Below, in pieces: positions 14,435 to 22,395 of a stretch of 35,203 bases of DNA. The translations under genes and the position numbers were made by a program. Position 1 is the first letter of the stretch; every line of letters begins with the position of its first letter. Origin of the DNA: Mesorhizobium sp. ORS 3324 (GTDB lineage Bacteria > Pseudomonadota > Alphaproteobacteria > Rhizobiales > Rhizobiaceae); contig LM655192.1 in assembly GCA_000824825.2 (NCBI GenBank), forward strand, positions 178,558 through 213,760, written 5' to 3'. Under the pieces are notes generated by a model. The model searched no databases. It was not told the origin of the DNA and saw nothing but the letters and a program-made list of their open reading frames with translations.

Positions 14435-14806
14435 CTACGGCTCGTTGATCATCGCCTCGATGTTGTAGCCGTCAGGATCGAGCACGAAGCAGGCGTAGTA
14501 ATTTTCCGCATAATTCGGGCGCGGGCCGGGTGCGCCATTATCCGCGGCACCCGCTTCGAGCGCCGCCTGATGGAACGCATCGACCTCCGCCTTGCTTTTC
14601 ACCCGGAAGGCGACATGCAGGTGGGTGAGTGGCGGCCTCTCGCCGGTGCGCTGGATCTCGAACAGGCAGCCATTGCCGACATCGAAGGCCCAGAACACCC
14701 CCTCCTTGCCGAAGGAGAGTCGATACCCCAGCGGCGCAAAAGCGTGCTCGTAGAAGAGCTTGCTCTTTTCGAGGGCGGTCACTTCGATGGTGATGTGGTC
14801 GATCAT
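14435..14806 (-). CDS. VOC-family (glyoxalase/dioxygenase fold) protein
   Basis: 123-residue vicinal-oxygen-chelate protein made of two beta-alpha-beta-beta-beta units: MIDHITIEVTALEKSKLFYE (metal His4 region), then LTHLHVAFRVKSKAEVDAFH, ending YYACFVLDPDGYNIEAMIN (metal Glu near the end). The family includes glyoxalase I, extradiol dioxygenases and antibiotic-binding proteins; this short stand-alone type has no assigned substrate. It is separate from hicAB by 56 nt. Family call is firm, function open. Confidence 0.85.
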   Translation of the reverse strand: MIDHITIEVTALEKSKLFYEHAFAPLGYRLSFGKEGVFWAFDVGNGCLFEIQRTGERPPLTHLHVAFRVKSKAEVDAFHQAALEAGAADNGAPGPRPNYAENYYACFVLDPDGYNIEAMINEP

Positions 14807-14862
14807 GTGTCGCGGTACTGGGCTGCGCTACCGGCTAACCCGAATTGCAGCTCCGGATTGGC

Positions 14863-15069
14863 CTATGCTTCTACGTATTCCGCCAAGCTGACGGCTTTGG
14901 GGACATCCAAACCATCGGCGCGCAAACCCTCGATATGGAAGCGAATTGCATCGCGGATTTCCGTTTCCACTTCAGCGACGGTGGCACCGGTCGCGATGCA
15001 GCCGGGTAAATCCGGTACGTAGGCGGAAAAGTTATCTCCGGCTTTTTTGATCACCACCGCGTAACGCAT
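14863..15069 (-). CDS. hicB: HicB-family antitoxin
   Basis: 68-residue HicB antitoxin with the partial RNase H-like fold: MRYAVVIKKAGDNFSAYVPD, LPGCIATGATVAEVETEIRD, AIRFHIEGLRADG. It is short and has no C-terminal DNA-binding domain, as in many small HicBs. It neutralises the HicA mRNA-cleaving toxin. Its ribosome site AAGGAG and the ATG are placed so that the ancestral hicA stop (15073-15071) precedes the hicB start by a single base (TGACATG), the usual coupling. Because hicA is frameshifted, hicB may now be an orphan antitoxin. Confidence 0.85.
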   Translation of the reverse strand: MRYAVVIKKAGDNFSAYVPDLPGCIATGATVAEVETEIRDAIRFHIEGLRADGLDVPKAVSLAEYVEA

Positions 15070-15081
15070 GTCATCGCTCCT

Positions 15082-15276
15082 TCAGGCCAGACTGCTTGAG
15101 GATGCTGTCAGCGTTCCTGGCGCAACCTCTTCAGACGGCTTGCCGGCCACGGTGACGCGGCCGGCTCTGATCTTGTGCTTATATTGGCGATGGCTGCCCT
15201 TGGTTGCAACCAGATACCAGCCGTCGGCCTCCAGCAGGCGAATAACCTCGCGAACCGTGAACCGAGGACGAGGCAT
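15082..15276 (-). CDS. hicA: HicA-family mRNA interferase toxin, C-terminus frameshifted
   Basis: 64-residue frame with the HicA dsRNA-binding-like fold: FTVREVIRLLEADGWYLVAT, KGSHRQYKHKIRAGRVTVAG. The catalytic His is in KGSHRQY. HicA proteins normally end in a helix reading like SILKQAGLK. Here the frame ends PGTLTASSSSLA, while the next frame reads ADSILKQSGLKER and stops at 15071, one base before hicB. One lost base near 15111-15118 explains this exactly. The active site is kept but the last helix is lost, so the toxin is probably inactive unless the change is a read error or a slippage site. It starts 7 nt after the nrdJ stop. Confidence 0.75.
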   Translation of the reverse strand: MPRPRFTVREVIRLLEADGWYLVATKGSHRQYKHKIRAGRVTVAGKPSEEVAPGTLTASSSSLA

Positions 15277-15283
15277 TCAGTCG

Positions 15284-18200
15284 TCAGCTGCACCCGCTCG
15301 TCGCACCACACGTATCGCACTTCTCGCAGGTGCCGTTCCGCACCATGGTGAAGTTGTGGCACTCGGAGCATTCGTTGCCGGTGTAGCCTTGCAGTAGCGA
15401 CTGCTGGCGCCTCGTCGCGGCGAGCTTCTTCGCCTCGGCGGCCTCGTTGGCGGCGGCGTCGGTGAATAAAGCCTCGGCGCCGCCGGCGGCTTCGGCTTCC
15501 TCTTCCACCATCTCCTCGGCCAGTTCCCTGGCGCGCTCCTCATAGTCGCGCTTGTAGGCGAGGGCCTCGTCGCTTGCCGGCTTCAGCGCCAGCACGTTGG
15601 AGCCGGAGAAGGCGGTGGGTGCTGCACGGGCAGGGGTGCCGGAGGAACCCGAACCTCCGCCAAAACCCTTGGGATCGGCGCCCATGCCCGACACCAGCTT
15701 CACCGGCGAGGCGCCGCGATAGAGGCCCTTGGAGAAGGGCGTCGCCTTGCCTTCGGTGATGCCGCGGCCGAGCGCGGTCTTGTCGAAGTCCGACTGGTCG
15801 ACATGGGCGAGGTCGTGGCGGCCGAGATAGGAGACCGCAAGCTCGCGGAAAACATAGTCGAGGATCGACGTGGCGTTCTTGATCGCGTCGTTGCCCTGCA
15901 CCATGCCGGCCGGCTCGAACTTGGTGAAGGTGAAGGCCTCGACATATTCGTCGAGCGGCACGCCGTATTGCAGGCCGAGCGAGATGGCGATGGCGAAGTT
16001 GTTCATCATCGCGCGGAAGGCGGCGCCTTCCTTATGCATGTCGATGAAGATCTCGCCCAGCCGTCCATCGTCGAACTCGCCGGTCCTGAGATACACCTTG
16101 TGGCCGCCGACGACCGCCTTCTGCGTGTAGCCCTTGCGGCGGTTCGGCAGCTTCTCGCGGTCGCGGTAGAGGCGCTCCACCACGCGCTCGACGATCTTTT
16201 CCGTCACCTGCACGGCGCGCTGCGCGGCGGGCGCGGCGATCAGCTGCTCGACCGCCTCGTCCTCATCCTCGTCGTCATCGGCGAGCAGCGAGGCATTGAG
16301 CGGCTGCGAGAGCTTCGAGCCGTCGCGATAGAGCGCGTTGGCCTTCAGCGCCAGCTTCCAGGACAGCATGTAGGCGCTCTTGGCGTCCTCGACCGTCGCC
16401 TCGTTCGGCATGTTGATGGTCTTGGAGATGGCGCCGGAGATGAAGGGCTGCGCCGCGGCCATCATCAGGATGTGGCTCTGGATCGACAGCGAACGCTTGC
16501 CGATCTTGCCGCAGGGGCTGGCGCAGTCGAACACCGAAAGATGTTCGGCCTTGAGGAAGGGCGCGCCTTCCAGTGTCATGGCACCGCAGACATGGATGTT
16601 GGCGGCATCGATCTCCTTCCTGGTGAAGCCCAGCGCCGGCAGCATCTCGAAGGAGAAGTCTGAGAGCTGCTCGTCGGTGAAGCCGAGCGTCTCCTTCACC
16701 CAGTCGGCGCCGAGCGTCCACTGGTTGAACACGAACTTGATGTCGAAGGCCGACTTCAGCGCCGCGTTCAGCGCCGCGATCTTCTCGTCGGTGAAGCCCT
16801 TGGCCTTCAGCGTCGAGGGGTTGATGCCCGGCGCCTGGTTGAGGTTGCCGTGGCCGACCGCATAAGCCTCGATCTCGGCGATCTGGCTTTCGGAATAGCC
16901 GAGCGTCCTCAGCGCCTCCGGCACGGCGCGGTTGATGATCTTGAAGTAACCGCCGCCGGCTAGCTTCTTGAACTTCACCAAGGCGAAGTCGGGCTCGATG
17001 CCGGTGGTGTCGCAGTCCATGACCAGGCCGATCGTGCCGGTCGGCGCAATCACCGTCGCCTGCGCGTTACGATAGCCGTGTTCCTCGCCGAGCTCGATGG
17101 CGCGGTCCCAAGCAGCGCGGGCGTGCTGGGCCAGTTCCTGCTGCTTGAGGTCGGAGGCGACCAGCGGCACCGGGTTGACGGCGAGCTTCTCGTAGCCGTC
17201 CTTGTCGCCGTAAGCGGCGCGGCGATGGTTGCGCATGACGCGCAGCATGTTCTGCGCGTTGCGGTCATAGTCCGGGAAGGCGCCGAGCTCGGAGGCCATT
17301 TCGGCCGAGGTCGAATAGGCGACGCCGGTCATGATCGCGGTGAGCGCGGCGCAGATGGCGCGGCCCTCGTCGGAGTCATAGGGAATGCCCGAGGTCATCA
17401 GCAGGCCGCCGATATTGGCGTAGCCGAGGCCGAGCGTGCGGTATTCGTAGGAGAGCTTGGCAATTTCCTTCGACGGGAACTGCGCCATCATCACCGAGAT
17501 TTCGAGCACGATGGTCCACAGCCGAACGGTGTGCTCGTAAGCGGCGATATCGATCGTGCCGTCCGCCTTGCGATAGGGCAGGAGGTTGATGGAGGCGAGG
17601 TTGCAGGCCGTGTCGTCGAGGAACATGTATTCCGAGCACGGGTTGGAGGCCCGGATCGCACCGGCGGAAGCGCAGGTGTGCCAGTCGTTCATCGTCGTGT
17701 TGAAGTGCAGGCCGGGGTCGGCCGAGGCCCAGGCAGCGTAGCCGATCTTTTCCCACAGATCGCGCGCCTTCAGCGTCTTCACCACTTTGCCGTCCTTGCG
17801 GGCAGTGAGCTGCCAGTCGCCATCTGCCTCGACGGCGCGCAGGAAATTGTCCTTCAGCGACACCGAGTTGTTGGAGTTCTGGCCGGAGACGGTCAGATAG
17901 GCGTCCGAATCCCAGTCGGTGTCGTAGGTCTTGAACGACATCGAGGTGTAGCCCTGGCGGGCGAACTGAATGACGCGGTAGATGTAGTTCTCCGGCACGG
18001 CGTCCCTCTTGGCCGCCTTGATCTCGCGCTTCAGCGCGGTGTTTAGAGCCGGATCGAAGCAATCGTCGCCATTGCCTTCGCAATTGACGCAGGCCTTCAT
18101 GATCGCTTCGAGATGCTTCTTGACGATCTTCGAGCCGGTCACCAGCGAGGCGACCTTCTGCTCTTCATTGACCTTCCAGTCGATGAATTCCTCGATATCG

Positions 18201-19063
18201 GGATGGTCGGCGTCGACGATCACCATCTTGGCGGCGCGGCGCGTCGTGCCGCCCGACTTGATGGCGCCGGCCGCGCGGTCGCCGATCTTGAGGAAGCTCA
18301 TCAGGCCGGACGAGCGGCCGCCGCCGGAAAGCTTCTCGCCTTCGCCGCGCAGCATGGAGAAGTTCGAGCCGGTGCCGGAGCCGTATTTGAACAGGCGCGC
18401 CTCACGCACCCACAAGTCCATGATGCCGCCCTCGTTGACGAGGTCGTCCTGCACGCTCTGGATGAAGCAGGCATGCGGCTGCGGATGCTCGTAGGCCGAC
18501 TTCGACTTGGTCAGCTTGCCGGTGAAGGGGTCGACATAGAAATGGCCCTGGCTCGGACCGTCGATGCCGTAGGCCCAATGCAGGCCGGTGTTGAACCATT
18601 GCGGCGAGTTCGGCGCGACGCGCTGGGTGGCGAGCATATAGGCGAGCTCGTCGCGGAAGGCGCGCGCGTCTTCTTCCGACTTGAAGTAGCCGCCCTTCCA
18701 GCCCCAATAGGTCCAGGTGCCGGACAGCCGGTCGAAGACCTGGCGAGCGTCGGTTTCCGAACCATAGCGCTCCGCCTCGGGCAGCTTGGCGAGCTCGGCC
18801 TCGTCGGCAACCGAGCGCCACAGGAAGGAGGGGACGTCATTTTCCTCGACCTTCTTCAGGCGCGCTGGCACGCCGGCCTTGCGGAAATACTTTTGGGCCA
18901 GAATGTCGGCCGCGACCTGGCTGAACTGCGCCGGCACATCGATGTTGTCGAGGCGGAACACCACCGAGCCGTCGGGATTCTTGATCTCCGACAGGGCCTT
19001 GCGGAATTCGATCTCCGCATAAGCAGACTGCTCTGGCTTGGTGAAGCGACGCTCGATGCGCAT
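15284..19063 (-). CDS. nrdJ: Adenosylcobalamin-dependent (class II) ribonucleotide reductase
   Basis: 1259-residue class II ribonucleotide reductase, which makes deoxyribonucleotides with or without oxygen using coenzyme B12. Key cysteines: Cys199 (QPHACFIQ), Cys476 in NPCSE (site of the thiyl radical) and Cys487 eleven residues later (DDTACN), the class II spacing. [16 protein letters not shown] is the conserved late barrel motif. The C-terminus ends in a Cys-rich redox/zinc tail, CSECHNF followed by [14 protein letters not shown]. Length fits alphaproteobacterial NrdJ. It is preceded by NrdR boxes and a long leader and followed directly by hicAB. Likely the main dNTP source of the cell. Confidence 0.97.
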   Translation of the reverse strand: MRIERRFTKPEQSAYAEIEFRKALSEIKNPDGSVVFRLDNIDVPAQFSQVAADILAQKYFRKAGVPARLKKVEENDVPSFLWRSVADEAELAKLPEAERYGSETDARQVFDRLSGTWTYWGWKGGYFKSEEDARAFRDELAYMLATQRVAPNSPQWFNTGLHWAYGIDGPSQGHFYVDPFTGKLTKSKSAYEHPQPHACFIQSVQDDLVNEGGIMDLWVREARLFKYGSGTGSNFSMLRGEGEKLSGGGRSSGLMSFLKIGDRAAGAIKSGGTTRRAAKMVIVDADHPDIEEFIDWKVNEEQKVASLVTGSKIVKKHLEAIMKACVNCEGNGDDCFDPALNTALKREIKAAKRDAVPENYIYRVIQFARQGYTSMSFKTYDTDWDSDAYLTVSGQNSNNSVSLKDNFLRAVEADGDWQLTARKDGKVVKTLKARDLWEKIGYAAWASADPGLHFNTTMNDWHTCASAGAIRASNPCSEYMFLDDTACNLASINLLPYRKADGTIDIAAYEHTVRLWTIVLEISVMMAQFPSKEIAKLSYEYRTLGLGYANIGGLLMTSGIPYDSDEGRAICAALTAIMTGVAYSTSAEMASELGAFPDYDRNAQNMLRVMRNHRRAAYGDKDGYEKLAVNPVPLVASDLKQQELAQHARAAWDRAIELGEEHGYRNAQATVIAPTGTIGLVMDCDTTGIEPDFALVKFKKLAGGGYFKIINRAVPEALRTLGYSESQIAEIEAYAVGHGNLNQAPGINPSTLKAKGFTDEKIAALNAALKSAFDIKFVFNQWTLGADWVKETLGFTDEQLSDFSFEMLPALGFTRKEIDAANIHVCGAMTLEGAPFLKAEHLSVFDCASPCGKIGKRSLSIQSHILMMAAAQPFISGAISKTINMPNEATVEDAKSAYMLSWKLALKANALYRDGSKLSQPLNASLLADDDEDEDEAVEQLIAAPAAQRAVQVTEKIVERVVERLYRDREKLPNRRKGYTQKAVVGGHKVYLRTGEFDDGRLGEIFIDMHKEGAAFRAMMNNFAIAISLGLQYGVPLDEYVEAFTFTKFEPAGMVQGNDAIKNATSILDYVFRELAVSYLGRHDLAHVDQSDFDKTALGRGITEGKATPFSKGLYRGASPVKLVSGMGADPKGFGGGSGSSGTPARAAPTAFSGSNVLALKPASDEALAYKRDYEERARELAEEMVEEEAEAAGGAEALFTDAAANEAAEAKKLAATRRQQSLLQGYTGNECSECHNFTMVRNGTCEKCDTCGATSGCS

Positions 19064-19295
19064 TGGTCCGGTCCCTTTTGTCTATATATAGCGCTTTTCC
19101 CCAGGGATTTCTGCCCCAAAGACTGAAAGCGCAATCCGCCGTTTACCGGCACGCAAAGCCATGCCGGCATTCTCCTCATCGCAGCGGCCGGCTCCAGGCA
19201 ACAAAATGCCTTCCCAGGCTTTTTGCCCGGGCTGCAGACCGACCCCTGCGGGCCTCTCAACTGAAACTTTTGTCGATTCCCTCCGTAGAGGGAGG
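19064..19295 (-). promoter_or_regulatory. Structured 5' leader of nrdJ
   Basis: The 230 nt before nrdJ hold at least four hairpins on the transcribed strand: UCCCUC-UACG-GAGGGA (19293-19278, a stable UNCG-type loop), CCCGGGC-AAAAA-GCCUGGG (19231-19213), AGGCA-N6-UGCCU (19211-19196) and CCGGCA-N10-UGCCGG (19167-19146). They are stacked close together with a GC-rich joint. No B12-riboswitch box is visible. It could be a structured mRNA leader of the kind reported upstream of some nrdJ genes, but I cannot match it to a family here. Just before the start lies CTATATATAG (19082-19091), an NrdR-like core. Confidence 0.4.
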
Positions 19296-19296
19296 T

Positions 19297-19343
19297 TCAC
19301 ACTATCTAGGGTCGAGCCTGCCTGCAAACACTAAATATAGTGT
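19297..19343 (-). promoter_or_regulatory. Tandem NrdR boxes upstream of nrdJ
   Basis: ACACTAAATATAGTGT at 19328-19343 fits the NrdR consensus acaCwAtATaTwGtgt. A weaker second box, TCACACTATCTAGGGT at 19297-19312, matches ACACTATATATAGTGT at 11 of 16 positions. The two are offset by 31 bp, three helical turns, the usual arrangement for paired NrdR boxes. They imply repression of nrdJ by the ATP/dATP-sensing regulator NrdR. Confidence 0.75.
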
Positions 19344-19660
19344 TAACAGATCATTTTTTCCAGGCCGACAATTCTCCCTTTCGCCCACCCAAGCCCAACA
19401 ATCCCAACGCTTCCGCCGGCCTCGTGAACAGGCGGAAATGCGGGCAAAACGCACAAAATCCGGGAAAAGGACCGGCCTCTAAACTCTCCGGTCACGCCCG
19501 CAACAGGGAGCGCATGGCCTATAAAAAGCGACTCGTTTTGAACCGTCAAGGATTCGTTTTTGTAGGTTTTGTGACCCCAATATGTTGTGTGTCACATATG
19601 TGGATAACGGGGACAGAAAACTGCCTTGGAAAGGCTGGATTTGGCGGACATTGCGGGCGG

Positions 19661-19705
19661 GTCGGCGAGCGGTCGAGACCGCTCCGACGAGCGGCTTTTC
19701 ATTTT
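19661..19705 (+). terminator. Terminator with competing upstream hairpin before gltX
   Basis: CCGCTC (19679-19684), loop CGAC, GAGCGG (19689-19694), then CTTTTCATTTT make a rho-independent-like terminator 79 nt before the gltX start. The same CCGCTC can instead pair with GAGCGG at 19667-19672 (loop TCGAGA, extended by GTCG/CGAC), so the two hairpins exclude each other. The rest of the 440-nt gap between the NrdR boxes and gltX shows only a CACATATGTG palindrome near 19593 and no convincing gene. Confidence 0.45.
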
Positions 19706-19783
19706 AGCTTGCTTGCACTATCTCTTGCCGTTGCGCGGGGGGTGTATCTTGTCAAGCCTAAAGGCATTCGCTACGCCGCGCTC

Positions 19784-21157
19784 ATGACAGTTACCGTTCG
19801 CTTCGCCCCATCGCCGACCGGCCGCATCCATATCGGCAATGCGCGCACGGCCTTGTTCAATTGGCTGTTCGCCGTCAACAACAAGGGCCGCTACATCCAA
19901 CGCTTCGATGACACAGACCTTGCCCGCTCGACGCAGGAATTCGCCGATTCCATCCTGTATGACCTGCATTGGCTGGGCATTTTCCCGGATGCCACCGAAT
20001 ACCAGTCGCGGCGCGTCGAGATCTACGATGCGGCCGTCGAGCGGCTGAAGGCGGCGCGCGTGCTCTATGCCTGCTACGAGACGCCCGAGGAACTCGATCT
20101 GCGACGCAAGGTGCGCCGCACGCGCGGCCTGCCGCCGGTCTATGGCCGCGAGGCGCTGACGCTGACGCCGGAGCAGGTGGCCGAGTACGAGTCCGACGGG
20201 CGCCGGCCGCACTGGCGCTTTCTGTTGCCGAACTTCACCAGCGATCCGCTGCAGCCGGAGCGGACCGAGGTGCATTGGAACGACCTGGTGCGCGGCGAGG
20301 AGACCGTCGATCTCGCGTCGCTGTCCGACCCCGTGCTGGTGCGCGAGGACGGCACCTATCTCTACACGCTGCCTTCCGTGGTCGACGACATCGAAATGGG
20401 CGTCACCCATGTGATCCGCGGCGACGACCACGTCACCAACACCGGCGTGCAGATCGCGCTGTTCCAAGCGCTCGGCGCCGAGCCGCCGGTCTTCGGCCAC
20501 CACAATCTCTTGACCACGGTGTCGGGCGAGGGGCTGTCGAAGCGCACCGGCGCGCTGTCGATCGAGAGCCTGCGCGAGGACGGTATCGAGCCGATGGCGG
20601 TTGCATCGCTTGCCGTGCTGGTCGGCACGTCGGAAAACGTAACCGCAGCGCACGATCTCAACGAGCTTGCCAGCCATTTCGACCCGGCCGCGACATCCAA
20701 GTCTGCCGCCAAGTTCGATCCGGACGAGCTCTTCGTGCTCAACCGCACCCTGATGCATCAGATGCCGTTCGAGGAGGCGCGCGACCGGCTGATTGTGCTC
20801 GGTATTTCCGGCGACAAGGCCGAGCCCTTCTGGCTCTCTGTGCGCGGCAATATCGACCGTTTGTCCGACGCGGTCGCCTGGTGGCGCATCTTGAGCGACG
20901 GGCCGCAGGAGCCGGCGGAGTTTTCCGATGAGGATCGCGAATTCCTCCACCAGGCGTTCGACCTCTTGCCGGAAGAGCCGTGGAACGGCACCGTCTGGAA
21001 GGACTGGACCGGCAAGATCAAGGAAGCGACGGGGCGTAAGGGCAAGCCGCTGTTCATGCCGCTAAGGCTGGCGCTCACCGGGCGGACTTCGGGGCCGGAG
21101 CTTTCAGATCTATTGCCGCTGATGGGTCGGGAAGGAACGCTGGCCCGACGACCCTGA
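19784..21157 (+). CDS. gltX: Glutamate--tRNA ligase
   Basis: 457-residue class I aminoacyl-tRNA synthetase. The N-terminus [20 protein letters not shown] carries the HIGH-type signature (HIGN), [10 protein letters not shown] follows, and [12 protein letters not shown] is the KMSKS-type loop. The C-terminal anticodon-binding part ends in the canonical [19 protein letters not shown]. Alphaproteobacteria often carry two GluRS paralogues and use GatCAB to make Gln-tRNA, so this one may charge tRNA-Glu, tRNA-Gln or both. The start at 19784 is set by homology to the family N-terminus; the frame is open for 444 nt upstream but that part is not GluRS-like. Its end overlaps the DUF2865 gene by 83 bp. 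Confidence 0.96.
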   Translation: MTVTVRFAPSPTGRIHIGNARTALFNWLFAVNNKGRYIQRFDDTDLARSTQEFADSILYDLHWLGIFPDATEYQSRRVEIYDAAVERLKAARVLYACYETPEELDLRRKVRRTRGLPPVYGREALTLTPEQVAEYESDGRRPHWRFLLPNFTSDPLQPERTEVHWNDLVRGEETVDLASLSDPVLVREDGTYLYTLPSVVDDIEMGVTHVIRGDDHVTNTGVQIALFQALGAEPPVFGHHNLLTTVSGEGLSKRTGALSIESLREDGIEPMAVASLAVLVGTSENVTAAHDLNELASHFDPAATSKSAAKFDPDELFVLNRTLMHQMPFEEARDRLIVLGISGDKAEPFWLSVRGNIDRLSDAVAWWRILSDGPQEPAEFSDEDREFLHQAFDLLPEEPWNGTVWKDWTGKIKEATGRKGKPLFMPLRLALTGRTSGPELSDLLPLMGREGTLARRP

Positions 21158-22295
21158 CCTTGCGCTGTTCCGGCGGCAATGCCGAAATCGGCGACACCGG
21201 GGCCTTGGTGGTCAAGCGCTTGATCGCCTCGCGATCGAGTCCGCCCTCGGCATTGGCGAGCGTTTCGGGGTCGGCGCCGGGATCGGGCTTGGCGGCCGGC
21301 GACGGCACGAAGGGCGCCGCCCCACTGTCCGGCTGCGACTGTTCCGGGTTGGGCGGATTGCCGGCGATGATCGAGAAATTGCCGGCCCCGGCGTTGCAGC
21401 CACAGGCAGGCGGGCGCGAATAATTGGCCTGCTTGTAGCGATAGGCGGTCGGCAGCTCGCTGTAGGGCCGGCCGGTCACCGACGAGGTCATCGAGCCAGC
21501 ATCGTCGTCCATGCCGCGCGTGTAGAAGACCTGCATCTCGGTGCCCGGGCAGCTCGATTCGCAATTCTTCTGGTCGCGCTCGAAATCGCCGTAGGAGGCG
21601 GCGTTCGACATCGGAAAGAAATAGCCGTCGCAGATCCGCACGCAGACCGTGCGGAACTCGCCGCCCAGCCGGGGCAGGTCCATGCCGTCGGGCTGGTTGG
21701 GGACGCGGCGGATGTTGCGGACGCTCGGATCGTCCGGCGGAACATCGGGCGCTTCAGGCGCATCGAGCGTGTCGATCTCCCGGTCGCCGCGGCCGAAAAG
21801 CTGCTCGAACAGATTGCCGCCGCCATTGTTGCGGGCAGCCTCCTCGATCGGCGCGCGCCGCGGCGCGATCTCGTCGCTGCGGCAGCCATTGGCGTCGAGC
21901 GCCGCCAGGATGCGGCCGCGGTCACGCGGCGTGCCGCCGCCGGCCAGCCGCTCGCGCTTGGCCTGCAAGGCGTCGAGATTGTCGTTCATGCGCTCTATCG
22001 AGGCATTGATGCCTGCGCATTGACTGACATTGCTCGAGAACACCGTGAAGCCGCAATGGGCATCGCTCGCCCGGCCGCGCGCCTTCGCCAATTGCTCGCG
22101 CTGCCGCGCGATCGCGTCGTCGTATTTGCGGATCAGGCCCGGGCCGCCGCCGCCACCGCGTGCGGCGGTGAGCTCGGCTTCCAACTGGCGGCACATGCGG
22201 GAAGCTGCCTGCGGCTCGGTCACGGCAACCGCGGAAGCCGCAAGCGCTGCAAGCAGCGCCGCAATGTGGGTCAGCTTCAACCCCGCGCCTCTCAT
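21075..22295 (-). CDS. DUF2865 domain-containing secreted protein
   Basis: 406-residue protein with a signal peptide ([18 protein letters not shown]) and a mature part typical of DUF2865, a family found in Hyphomicrobiales. Features: a Cys- and Arg-rich coiled region (residues 35-120), a linker with [18 protein letters not shown], then the conserved core [40 protein letters not shown]. Six or more paired cysteines suggest disulfides in the periplasm. Function unknown. Its last 83 bp lie opposite the end of gltX. No partner gene is evident. Confidence 0.85.
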   Translation of the reverse strand: MRGAGLKLTHIAALLAALAASAVAVTEPQAASRMCRQLEAELTAARGGGGGPGLIRKYDDAIARQREQLAKARGRASDAHCGFTVFSSNVSQCAGINASIERMNDNLDALQAKRERLAGGGTPRDRGRILAALDANGCRSDEIAPRRAPIEEAARNNGGGNLFEQLFGRGDREIDTLDAPEAPDVPPDDPSVRNIRRVPNQPDGMDLPRLGGEFRTVCVRICDGYFFPMSNAASYGDFERDQKNCESSCPGTEMQVFYTRGMDDDAGSMTSSVTGRPYSELPTAYRYKQANYSRPPACGCNAGAGNFSIIAGNPPNPEQSQPDSGAAPFVPSPAAKPDPGADPETLANAEGGLDREAIKRLTTKAPVSPISALPPEQRKVRVVGPAFLPDPSAAIDLKAPAPKSAR

Positions 22296-22395
22296 TCGCC
22301 TGAAACCCCGATTGCCTGTAGCCGCAAGGCTACCGTGTTCGTGGTTAACCTTTTCCTAGCTTACAACCCAGGCACTCATGCTTGCACGCAATGGT

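Noticed and set aside
19082..19327. 81-residue minus-strand frame in the nrdJ leader
   Set aside because: It spans the hairpins and NrdR region, lacks a ribosome site, and has no domain; an RNA leader explains the segment better.
19064..19343. Cobalamin riboswitch before nrdJ
   Set aside because: The enzyme uses B12, but no B12-box or kissing-loop signature could be found by eye. A covariance search would settle it.
19538..19551. FNR-like site TTGA-ACCG-TCAA before gltX
   Set aside because: The half-sites are separated by 4 nt; the family needs 6 nt between TTGA and TCAA.
19340..19783. N-terminal extension of gltX
   Set aside because: GluRS begins at the RFAPSPTG segment; the upstream translation is not synthetase-like and contains a terminator hairpin.
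22325..22365. CtrA-like site (GGTTAACC) upstream of the DUF2865 gene
   Set aside because: Only a half-site is present; the TTAA-N7-TTAA spacing is not met.
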